This document shows positions 49,901 through 61,500 of a DNA stretch of 64,000 bases, piece by piece. The stretch is taken from NCBI GenBank assembly GCA_964007475.1, contig OZ023274.1, positions 92,837,213 through 92,901,212 on the forward strand, written 5' to 3'. The position numbers and the translations under genes were made by a program. The stretch is from Hybos culiciformis (Eukaryota > Arthropoda > Insecta > Diptera > Hybotidae). Within the stretch, counting starts at the first letter, position 1, and every line of letters begins with the position of its first letter. The notes beneath the pieces are model-generated. The model ran no database searches, was not told the origin of the DNA, and worked only from the letters and a program-made list of their open reading frames with translations.

Positions 49901-52900
49901 AACACTTTTCGGATCCATAAAAGTTCGGCTCGTATTCATGTACTAAATTTGTGTACATAAATTTTCTAGCCTAAATGTAGAACACGCAGGAATAAAATAA
50001 AAACTAAGTACAATTATTCCAAAAAAAATACTCAAGGCAATATTCGCCAATCACTGACACTGATAAATTCATCTTTATTTAATTAAATTCTATTTGAATT
50101 CAATATTTTAGTAGAGTTATCGGCAAATTTATAAAAATCTTGTTTTCAGTTAATATTCTATAAAAATTTTATTGCAATATTATGTATATTATTATATTAA
50201 TGTTGATTTATTATGCACATTTTTGCAGACTAAAATTATGCTTGATTGCATTAATAAGTTAAAATTCATGTAGCTTAAGGCTTACCATATAAATAAATAT
50301 ATTAAAAAAAAAAAAATTTATAAACAAAATTTTTAGATCACTATTTTCCATATTTTTAATATAGTTTGCATGATGTGTATATTTTTGCATGAATTTACTT
50401 AATATAAATTTAAAAAAAAAAAATAAAAGAGTATCAATGGAAACGCATTTTGGTAATTCATTTTGATGCGTTTTAAGTACATTGCATGCATAAAGACTAA
50501 TTAATGCCATTGAATTGAAGTAACTTGTGTAGACAACATAAACTTTTTAGAACAGAGTTTATGTTCATAATTTTTAAAATAATAAAATTTATATATCAAA
50601 AAACGATGTCCTTCTGCAACAGTAAAGGATTTAACTTTTCTAAAATTTTATTTAATAAAAAAAAATGTTAAAAAAAATATTACTTAGGATTTTGTGGAAA
50701 TTAATGAAATTGAAAATTTTTTTACTATAAATATCGAAATTAATATATTAATCAATCTTTGTTATAGTTTTCTATGTAAATCTTTGAATCAAGGAATTGT
50801 TTAATGTTCAATCAACCATTCATATTCCAATACTGTTTTAATTTTTCATACACATACAATAAACTTATGTTCAATATTTTAATAAATTTCAAACTTTTCA
50901 CTGCATAATTAAATTCAGGTTGTTATATATTGATTGATTTTATGACTACTGACTTTAAATATCTTTAACCTATTTTTTAATTTATTATTATTAAAAAGTA
51001 GACAGAGAGTCAGTTTATTTTCATATAAATATTTATGTAAATAAGGCGTGATGATTACAATTATAATTTTCCTTTTATTCACTCTTATCATCATTTGCAA
51101 TCCTCATTTCTGTACCGTTTTTATTTTTTTCAAATTTTTTCTTATTTTAGATTTTTCTATATAATAATAAAATTAAACCTACACGTAAAAATCGTTGTGT
51201 GCAATGTAAGTAAGAGTTAAATTATGATGAAAGACTTCTCGCTTTCAAATATTGTATATTTGTAATTTTTGTTATTTATGTTTAGAAAAGAGGTTAATCG
51301 ATTTTATGTAGATAACATTGTTTTATGTTAAAGCAGATACATCATTTTGCATGTTAAAGATTTATATTTGGAATGTACATATTTTAATTATAGGAAAAAT
51401 AAAAATATATAAAAACTGTTACATGAAATTATGAAACTAGTACATTGAGATGTTGAACTAAAAATCTATTTATAATGAAATATTTAATGCCTAGTATTAT
51501 TCTAAGAAATGAAAAATTTCAATTTTTGTTTTTTTTTTTTAAACAAGCCTCTCTAATATATAGCGTGATAATTTTCAGGCCATAAAACCAATTAATTAAA
51601 TATTAAGTATTGAAGTTTTTTTTTAATTATTAATTGGGAAACTTGTACTTTTCGGTTCATTATAAAGTTGATTTGTAAAGAAAAATATTTTATCTTTTTA
51701 AAGTGCATTTGGGGAAAAAAAGTAAATTTCCTTCTTCAATCTTTCAATTATTGTTTTTCCTTTGCTTGGGTTATTGAAACTTCTAAACTTTATATTATTA
51801 ATTTTGTTCTTTATAAATCTTTCTTAATTCCAGTAGAGTAATTAAGAAATCGAAGAATAAGTTTCGATTCCGACCCCCTTTGGAGAATCTTAAATTATGT
51901 AGTACAACACATATTCGAGGAACTGGTTCTAGAATTAAATTTTTTTTCCTTACAAAGTACAGGTAATATTTTTTTTTACTTCAAACAAGACAAAATAAAT
52001 TATAAATAACATGAAATAAAAATTTTTGTAATTTTTTGTTCAATAATTTTATAATTACAATTTATTTTCTTAATTTTAATGAATATAACATTGATTATTT
52101 ATTTTATATAATATTATAAAAGTATCTTAATTAATAATAACATAAATTTAAATTTGTGTACGTCTAGAGAAGATAATAAATAATCTTAAATATACTTATC
52201 TTAAAAATAAAGAATATATTTTAAAACAAACATAATTTTTACTATATGTTATTATTGTCTGTCTATTCTATATTCTATTTAAAACATACAACGTATGCAT
52301 ATGCATGTACGTAGTTATTATGCAAATAATTATATCTAAGTCTAATTCAAAGAAAAATAAACAAATAATTTATGTCCAGATTTCTGCTTTACATCATATA
52401 AAGCTACTTATTAAAATCTGTTTTCATTTTTCCTCAATTAAAAAAAAAAAAAAAGCTTCTGTATTCATTCATAAAATCATTGCGAAAAGCAATTTGATAT
52501 ACCATCATTCATACATATATATGAATTAAAAAATAATGAATGAAATTCAAGATATTAAGTAGTTTCACTTGAAAACCACATAGCTATTGCAAAATATAAT
52601 TCAAAAGTTCATAAAACCTTTCAAGCAAGCATTCATAAATTACACTACGAAAAAAATAATCGTTAAATATTTTCTTACTCTAAGTAATGAATATTTATAC
52701 GTAAATAATTTTTTACATGTAAGAATTTCCTTAAATTTAATGTTAAGTTTAGATTCATATTCTTTTTAATCTCTATCATAACCTCCAATCATCAAAATTT
52801 ATTATATTTTTCAATGATCTCGATTCTAAATATTCTTCTACTTCGAAACATAAAAAAAAAGTACATTTTCGCAGGGATAAACTACAAAAAGATGTTTCTA

Positions 52901-53750
52901 GGCAAACAGGACATTAATGTCAAATTTTGTATGCAGGCAGCCAAATTTTAAATACAGGAGTCTATCAGCAATTAAATTTATTATCAACTTTTCATATAAG
53001 TACTTGGCAAAAACTCATGACATTTTAATTATTTAAATTTTTTTCTGAGTACAATTTTTTTTTTATTTTTTCTTAAAATTAAGTTGGCCAACCTCCGCAA
53101 ATTTCAATAAATTTCATGGGGTTTCATTTAAAAAAAAATTTTTTTTTTTGCTCTTACTAAAATATATGACTATATATTTATTTATTTCATATAAATTTAT
53201 ATAAAAAAAAAAAAAAATTATCATTAAAAATAAGTGTTCAAGTTTTCCATTTTTAATATACGATATATTTTATAAATAATAATAATCAATCATCCCACAC
53301 ATAAATTTTAAATAAAATAATTTTCATAGTGTATTTATTGCAATTTTTTTTCAATTTTTTTCAATTTTGTAAATTATACGAGTTATTAAGTTTTGCAAAA
53401 AAAAAAAAAAAACTAAAGAAAAATAATTTGAATTTCCGGAATATAAGTACTTAGAGCTTTGAGTAACAAGAAAACAAATTAACGTTTATTTTCAATTCAT
53501 TGACACTTAAGTTTGTGTATAATGGTAATTTAATTATTTCTTATTAAAAAAAACATTATTGTTACATTTAACTATTACATAATTTTGTAAATTAGATATT
53601 TTCTTAAAGAAAACCCAAAGAAACTTTAAAGAATGTATACTTAGTAGTTCTATTCTATGCTGTAATGTTTCTCTTTACATTAAGAATTTATACGAAGATA
53701 GAATAGTATTACCTCTTGGAAGACAGCCCAACTGGGAATACTTAAATGAT
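46990..53750. other. Gene-free AT-rich sequence upstream of the protease
   Basis: No gene or well-defined element seen. GC-richer patches (about 47585-47650, 49590-49700, 49830-49930) contain no recognisable domain. Any distal control elements of the protease would lie at the low-coordinate end of this interval, but none can be identified by eye. Confidence 0.5.
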
Positions 53751-53759
53751 TTGTTAAAG

Positions 53760-54280
53760 AAGAGATTCCGAACCTGGGGTCCATGGACCCCTTGGGGGTA
53801 CGTTAACCAATTCTGAGAGGTACGTGGAACTGTTCGTATTGAAAAAAATATATGTATATCCTTTTTACGGTTAACACATAATTTCAAAATCTAATTTTCT
53901 TTCCAAAAATTTGTGAATTGTATATAATTGTGTATATTTTAAATAAGTATATTAAAACTCATAACGAAATCTTCAAAAAAAATGTTGATGGTATCATTCC
54001 TACCTTCACAATTTCATTAGACAAGATTGTTGACACTGATAATGATAACGCAAAAGATGAACCCATTGGCTTTAAAAATAACATGAAAACTCGCAGGGAT
54101 TTTGAAACAATGATGCTGGATCAATTTTGGTGCTAACAAAGCGAGGCGTATCTAATCACAACGTGCGTTAAAATTTTTTATTCCGTTTGTTATAACCTGT
54201 ATGCACTCTTTTTTAGGGGTACGTAAATATTCAAATCATTATCAAGGGGTACAAATATTTCAAAAGGTTGGGAACCATTA
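53760..54280 (+). mobile_element. hAT-family transposon relic (ZBED5/SCAND3-like)
   Basis: The right end reads GGTTGGGAACCATTA, close to the complement of the hAT consensus start CAGTGGTTCCCAACC; the left end (AAGAGATTCCGAACCTGGGG at 53760) is the matching inverted end. Flanking octamers TGTTAAAG (53752-53759) and TATTAAAG (54281-54288) match at 7 of 8 positions, fitting the 8-bp hAT target duplication. GGGGTAC motifs near both ends (53795-53801, 54216-54222 and 54246-54252) are typical of ZBED5/SCAND3-like copies. A transposase C-terminal relic lies inside. The 521-bp length implies a large internal deletion. Confidence 0.85.
53950..54210 (+). pseudogene. hAT transposase C-terminal relic
   Basis: The frame ending at TAA 54134-54136 contains FKNNMKTRRDFETMMLDQFWC, matching the block of ZBED5-type hAT transposases that ends in (L)xxFW. 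After a frameshift, the frame through 54150-54210 reads SQRALKFFIPFVITC, the start of the conserved C-terminal dimerisation region (usually …KALKxLLPFxTTYLCE). The sequence then breaks off just before the conserved end of that region. It is recognised by motif order and by the surrounding hAT termini. It is inactive. Confidence 0.7.
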
Positions 54281-54503
54281 TATTAAAGTATAATTCAGAA
54301 TTAGTTTTTTTTTAATAAATTAATGGATAATGTCTTCTCAGTAGAGTAATTCACATTTCACAAATTGATAAATCCTATGCCTTAATCTCAATCTCAGTAA
54401 ATAATTAAACTTTCTAAAATAATTTTACCGGGAACTTAATTTTTGGTTTAAGTTGCTTATGATTTATGACGAATTACGGATTCTGTAAAACGTAGAATTA
54501 ATG

Positions 54504-54513
54504 ATTTCTGATG
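54504..54513. other. Left target-site duplication of the near-palindrome array
   Basis: ATTTCTGATG here is repeated exactly at 55542-55551, immediately outside the array, marking it as an inserted element. Confidence 0.85.
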
Positions 54514-55541
54514 GGGGTTGGACATTTGTCCGCGGGACATTTGTCCGCGATTTGTTTTTGTATCGCGGACATAAAAATGACATTTGTCCGCGATTCAAAA
54601 TGTCTTTTGTCCGCCGCGGACAAATGACATTTTCCAAAATGTCATTTGTCCGCGATAAAAATTAATCGCGGACAAATGACATTTTGCAAAATGACATTTG
54701 TCCGCTAAAAATCTGAAAAATCAATCGCGGACAAATGACATTTTGCAAAATGACATTTGTCCGCTAAAAAGTTAAAAATCAATCGCGGACAAATGACATT
54801 TTGCAAAATGACATTTGTCCGCTAAAAATTAAAAAAAGCAATCGCGGACAAATGACATTTTGGAAAATGAGATATGTCCGCTAAAAATTTGAGGCTAAAG
54901 TGCAGATGACGTGAACCAATCAGAATCGGCACAACAAGAGAGGGTGACCAACCACCAGTCCACCCGCCCGCCCGCCGCCCCCCACCACCAGTCCACCCGC
55001 CCGCCCGCCGCCCCCCACCACCCTCTCTTTAAGGGGCAAATCGGGCAAAAAAAAAAAAATTGCATATACAAAATGTATGAACAATTTGGGGGGACTCTAC
55101 CCCTCTTCCCTTTTCCAAGCTTCAGACGATTCTGAGTGGTTCACGTAATCTGCAGTATCTCCAAAATTGAAAAATCAATCGCGGACAAATGACATTTTGC
55201 AAAATGACATTTGTCCGCTAAAAAAACTGAAAAATCAATCGCGGACAAATGACATTTTGCAAAATGACATTTGTCCGCTAAAAATTAAAAATTTCAATCG
55301 CGGACAAATGACATTTTGCCAAATGACATTTGTCCGCTAAAAATTCGAAAAATCAATCGCGGACAAATGTCATTTTGCAAAATGTCATTTGTCCGCTAAT
55401 TTTGGGACATTTGTCCGCGGCGGACAAATGTCATTTTACAATCGCGGACAAATGACATTTTGCAAAATGACATTTGTCCGCGAAGTTTTCCATACAAATT
55501 TCATCGCGGACAAATGTCCCGCGGACAAATGTCACGGCGCC
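54514..55541. mobile_element. Foldback-type element built of tandem near-palindromes
   Basis: The outermost ends are inverted: GACATTTGTCCGCGGGACAT at 54521 and its complement ending at 55533, preceded by GC-rich caps. About ten units of roughly 60 bp lie between, at 54615, 54667, 54726, 54784, 54843, 55178, 55238, 55299, 55358 and 55443. Each is a near-palindrome: GCGGACAAATGACATTTT followed by its complement with one mismatch per arm, separated by CTAAAAATT-like spacers. The internal units are all in the same orientation. An exact 10-bp target duplication flanks the element. Internally repetitive ends and 9-10-bp duplications resemble Foldback or Mutator-like elements; the family is an inference. 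No transposase is present. Confidence 0.9.
54899..55157. repeat. GC-rich core of the array with its own inverted ends
   Basis: 54899-54928 and 55127-55157 are inverted copies (GCAGATGACGTGAACCA versus the complement GCAGATTACGTGAACCA, then TCAGAATCG on both). A second inverted pair, AGAGAGGGTG (54939-54948) and CACCCTCTCT (55019-55028), lies inside. Between them a 33-bp C-rich unit is present twice in tandem (54951-54983 and 54984-55016). It may be a separate element inserted in the array, or the array's original centre. The open frame here encodes only the C-rich repeat and is not credible. Confidence 0.75.
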
Positions 55542-55551
55542 ATTTCTGATG

Positions 55552-58500
55552 TTTCTTATTTTGATAATATTCGAAATATTTTAGTTGGCAACTCACTGAA
55601 TTAAACATTTCAAGAAGTAGAAAATTAAAGAATTTTCAGGTAAGTAGTTTATCTTCTAATATTAATTGCCCCAAAAAAACCACACAAATAAACTTAATTT
55701 ATAGGAGAACCTATAATATTCTGTGTTTTTTCTTTAAATTTGAATTTATGTAAATTTTATTGATTACAGTTTTTTTTGAAGATGTACCTCTCTTTCAATA
55801 GAAGGCGTCAAATCAATATCTTGATTGAAATTTTTTTAGCCCATTAAATTAAAAATAGGAATAAATAATAATAATAATATACTTAATGTAGGTGAATACA
55901 AGAAACAAAAAAAACATAATTTTTTTTTATTTTATATTAAATCATTTGAATATTAACTTAGGCAAATTTAACAAATTTTAATTAACTTTTATATATAGTT
56001 AATAAAGTGGAGGAGTATCTTAAATTTTTTTCTCATTCCCAAAAATTAAATTAATTACATTTTATTAAAATGAGAGAAATTTTTAATTTTCTTTTTAAAT
56101 ATTCGCTAAAAGATTTCATTCAAATTGTTTAACTAAATTATTATTTATGATGAAGCTTTTAATTACACTGTAAAAGATCTGAATAAATTAACTTTTAAAT
56201 GTATTATGATTATTATTATTTTTTATTTCATTTTTAATTATAACCAAAAGCTCTGTCAGAGGGGATATTAAAATTGAATTAAATTTTTTTTTTATTTTGG
56301 TAAAAAAATTTAAATTTATTAAGATTTTGTGTGAAAAATGAAGAAAAGTGAAAAATGAAACATTTCTTTAACGTGAGATTTTACTATCATGTCAAAAATT
56401 CGTGTATTTTGAAGAATTTATTGTCACACTATCGAAATGTCTAAAACTTCGAAGAAGAAAAATTTATTTTAAAATGCCCGTCCTTTACTTAAAAGGGTTT
56501 CGATTGCACGATGTGATTTTGATATTGAGCACACTTTATTTGGAGCAGTGTTGTATTTTTTTTTTTTAAATAAGTATTTTAGGCCAAAAATTTTTCATCT
56601 AGTAGTAAACACATAATGTATTATTTTTGTAGGTTTTTTGAGGAAGCTATAAGTAAGTATGTGCAAAAAAATTTAATCTTTTTTAATCCTTTTTAAAAAG
56701 AATAAATTTATTAAATTTATTGCGAAAACTTTTTTAATATAAAATTACACAAAGGACTAATTAAAATAAATTGAATTTTATGTCCCTTTTTGCAATAAAT
56801 TTACAGAAGTTTATTTTTTTTAATACTTGCTAAAATAAAATTTAGAATAAAAATATTTCATGGCGAATTTTTTTTTTTAATTTTTATTATCATATGAAAT
56901 AAATAATTGTGATTTATTATTACCGCCACCTAGAATGTAAGTTTTCGCTTTTTTTTTATTCTCATGCATGTAATTCTTGTTTTTATGCTACTTATACATG
57001 CAATTTGCAAGAAAATGTTATTCTTATCTTAAAATCTTAGCCGGAAAGAAAATTGGTTATAGTTTATCAGTGGAACTATTTTTTCTCAACTTAAACATAC
57101 GTAAGTTCGATGTAAACAAAAATGTTTTTCTGAGAGAAACAAGAGTATATACATAACTTTTAATTAAAAAAAGAATAAAATAGCTTTTCCTAAATTAAAA
57201 AAGTATATTTCAAATGATATAGTACATTTGACAATATTTTGTTAACTCTAACTAAAACAGAAAACTTTCTGTAAAATATTTCTAATTTTAATTTGTTTTG
57301 AAGCATATAAATTTGATGTTTACAGCAGTCTTTCCAAATGTTCTATACATGATTTATTGAATACTTATTACGGCGAATTTTTTTTTTAATCTATCTATAT
57401 CAATTTTAACACCAAAAATTGTTTTTTTTTTAGTTTTTTTTCTACTTTTATTCAAATGGAAATTTTAGATTGAAAAGCAAAAGGCGCTTCTATATTCAAC
57501 AGGGAGGTTTTTTTTTGTAAAATGAATAATTCTAAATTTCGTAAAAGAAAGAACTTTACACTTTAGTAACAATTCAAATCATCATATATAAACACTATAC
57601 ACAACACGAAATAAGTTTTTATTGTATTTTGTACATTTGAGTTTTGGCAACTTTTGTATTGAAAAAACCATCATTAGAAAAGGATATTTAGCCATAACAT
57701 GAGTTTTTTTTACTTTATTTATTTTCACTCAAAGAAGATGGTGCTAAAAATACGTTACAATTACATTTACCTAGTTGAGTTTTGGCAACCGACTAATGTA
57801 TAATTTGACAAACACGTAGAATAGTAGTACCTTGAGTAGTGTGCTTACCTTGAATTGTACATCAAGAAATAATTCATTGTAATTATAATACTTATATACT
57901 TATTAATACTTATATACCTAATATTCTACATAATATTAATAAATATTTCCAAATTCTTAAATTCATAGGAAACCACATCATTAAACATTAAAATATAAAC
58001 CAAAAAAAATTGTATTCCAAAAACATTTTACGTAATTTTTGAAAAAAAAAAAAAAAGTTACGAACGAAATTTTTTTTAAAACTTCTGTATGTACTAATAT
58101 ATATTTTAGGTACTATAATATGGTATACGAATTTTAGGGGTCCATAAGTATAAAAAATAAGGATATCCTTTTCTTTGAAACCAAATCAGGAACTTAATTA
58201 TAAATAAATGTCTTATCGGATTAGCAAAATAGGAAAAAATATATATAAAAATAAATTAAATATTTTATGCTAAATTTAAAAATCAAAAACAAACCCAAAA
58301 AAAATTTTTTTTTTGATATTGCCTAGAGATATGAATCAAGGAAATTAAGGATTCAATGTTTGTTATTCCTATAGGGAATTTTTTTTGTTGAAAAGAGTTG
58401 TAACAATTGTATAGTATTAAAGAAAATATTTTATTAAGGTTTTTTTTATCAATAATTTATATGTTTAGAGTTTTTTATTATAAAATTCGGCTCCCGTTCA

Positions 58501-61500
58501 TTTTATTAATAGTTAGGATCAATTTATTTGTTTAGAGTATTTGTAAAATGGCAATATTATTATTAAGCCATCTATTAATTATTATTCATTGTAACTTTAA
58601 GAAAAATACTTTATTTGGGCCAATATTATGTAATTTTCAAAATAATCTTCAACAATTAATTATCCATTCGTGTTATTATAAGCTTCTTTTCTTAAAATGA
58701 AAATTAATTATTTAATTATGATTTAAGTTTTTCAGTTTTATTTTCATAACCACAGTATAATAATATAATTGACCTACTTTATTCATTATCTAATTTTTTG
58801 CTATAAGTACTTGCTATTCAAACTTTCAGCACAATTTTATTATATAAAAATGTTTTTTTTTCCTTAAATAAGATTGATTTCATTATTTAATGCTTTTTAA
58901 AAAAAGCATAAAATTATCTATTTTATTATATTTTATTAACAAAATAGATAATCAACGTATTAATCAAATACAAAAAAAAAACTTTTAATTTAACTGATCT
59001 TTATAAATTGAATTTTAAAATAATTACCCAATTTTCTAATTATAGAGCAAATGTTGTTTCTTTTACAATTAAGCAATTCATAGGACGAATACTAGTTTTA
59101 TTTAATGAAATCGATAAATATATACATAGGAGTTTTTTTTTTTTGAGAGTTCTTTTTCGAATTGAATAATATAATCAAAGTTCAGAACTTATATGTCATC
59201 AACCTGATAAATGCTATACCGACAGCATCATTTAGCTACGATAACCGTCAAAGTGCTAGATTAAACATTTACATTTCAAGATAATGGTGAATGCTTCATA
59301 ATTCGAATAATTAACCTTTTAATGGCTTTTAATTTGTTTCACCATATAATACACCTAGATTCCTATAATATTGGGAATATTACTTAATATCTCATAGAAA
59401 ACAATAGTTATCAGCATAATACATTTTATTAAAGTTTAAAAAAAAAAAACTTGAAAATGTTTGTTAATTTAAATTAAATTAAATCGTGAGATTAAAAACT
59501 GTTTCTTTCTCATAGCACGTCCTTAAATATTTTCAACTATATAATAGAAGCAAGCCCATAGTACAATAATAAAATTAGATAAAAAATTTTCGTAAAAAAT
59601 GTAAACAAAATTAAACTATTAAAATATTTTTATTGCTTTGTTTTTTTTTTCTATACTATGGTATCGCGGTGTAAATTTATAAAAGTTTATGTATTTTAAA
59701 AAATATAGTTTGAAGATTTTACACTCACTCAGTCAGTCATTGAATTTACATTTTCCATTCACGATTTATATATAAAATTTATTTATTTTTTGCGAAAATC
59801 AACTTTTTATGAAAAAAGTTATTTCTTCCATTTTAAGAAAGAAGTTTATCTGTATTTTTTTTTTCGTTTCTGAACTAAGTATGTTAAAAGTGTAATTATT
59901 TTACTTTAAAAAGAGTTATTATCTCATCGGGGTCTTATGTAATTCAATAATTTAATAGAAATAATTGTAATTTATTAAAAATAAAATTAATGGACATAAG
60001 ATATTGGTTTTTTTTATTGTTTTTTTTTTATATATATATTTTGTATATATTTTAATCCAACAGAGATAAATAATGTAGGTCCACCAACTACAAGTGATGA
60101 CAGATGAGTTTGATGGTTTTTTCTTAAATTTTAGATTTCTTATTATAATTATACCGCATAGAAGCGAAGCGGTAAATCTGGGAGCGTTGTGCTTTATTAA
60201 TTGAACTTGTTTTTGCATTTTTGTTTCGAATGGTAGTTGGGTTAAATTATAAATAGTTACCAAGTATATATAAAAATTTGATGTAAAAAGTTTCTTATTA
60301 ATTGAGTGAAAATTAAGAGAAAATATTTAGTTAATTTCAGAATTATTTCAGGTATATTGTAAATAATTGTCTGAAAACATTCATATTATTTATAAACGTA
60401 TATATTTTTGTACCTACAATATACTATATTAAAATATCTAATATCAATAAATCTACATAATGTTATATTTTGTACGCATTTATCAAAGTTAATTTTTAAA
60501 TATATAGTCAACCAAGAAATTTTTCTTTTTTACAATGATGTCAATGGATAAAATTTACAAGTCATAAAATCATTTAGTAAAATATTCACACAACATGATT
60601 TTAATAGTAATATTAATTTATCACGCTCATTTTGAATAATAATATGTAGTTAAAATAATAGTTAACGTCAACTTCTTACAAGAAAACTCAAAAAAAAAAA
60701 GAAGTGAATACTTAATAATGAATTTATTATTCAAATTTTATGACCTTTCTGCATTTCCATTGCAAAGTCTTTTATTTTGGCTTTTGTGTTAAAATTAGAA
60801 ATTTAAACAAAAAAAAAATTACTTCAAGGTTTTTAATTATAATTTTTTTTTTGTTTAAAATCAGTAAACCATATCCGTGATTTACTTTTCTATTTGTCAT
60901 TTCCCGTCAGTAAAACATGATGCTTCAAATAATCGAGGATTTTCATTTTTTTTAACTATACTTACTAAATTAATATCAATTTTTGGCAATGCTAAATATT
61001 TCCAACCAATCATCAATACTTAAAATTATTAGCCTTGAAATTTTTATAAATGCCTTTTTTGCCAATAAAATTTTATTAAGAAACTATAATTAAATATTTT
61101 TAAATTAAAAAAATATGTATGTTCTAGTTAGAATAGAAACCCAAGATCTTAGAACCACTTAAGGTTAATTTATTTACTTAGGCTATAGGAACTAAGCTTC
61201 TATGAACAGATACAAATTATTTTTGTAATTGTGTAATGTGAAAATAGTTAAAATTTGAAATATAAATCATAATAATTGTCTTGGTATTAACTAAATATTT
61301 TTAATAGATATTAGCATTTAATTTATTTAGTGTATACCTTGTAATATTTACTGAAATCAAAGTTCTTCAAATTTGAATTTGCTAGTGTAATTTCTAGTTT
61401 TGAATATAGCAAATTTCACATAATTCAATTCACATTTAACTCCTGCTTGCTTAAATTCACAATTTTCTTCTACGATAGCAATAGGTACCTATATTAAGTA

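Noticed and set aside
54911..55135. Open reading frame in the GC-rich core of the palindrome array
   Set aside because: It consists of a duplicated 33-bp C-rich unit translated in one frame, lies in a mobile element, and matches no protein family.
54514..55541. CRISPR-like appearance of regularly spaced repeats
   Set aside because: The host is eukaryotic, the units are near-palindromes with short AT spacers of similar sequence, and the whole is flanked by a target duplication.
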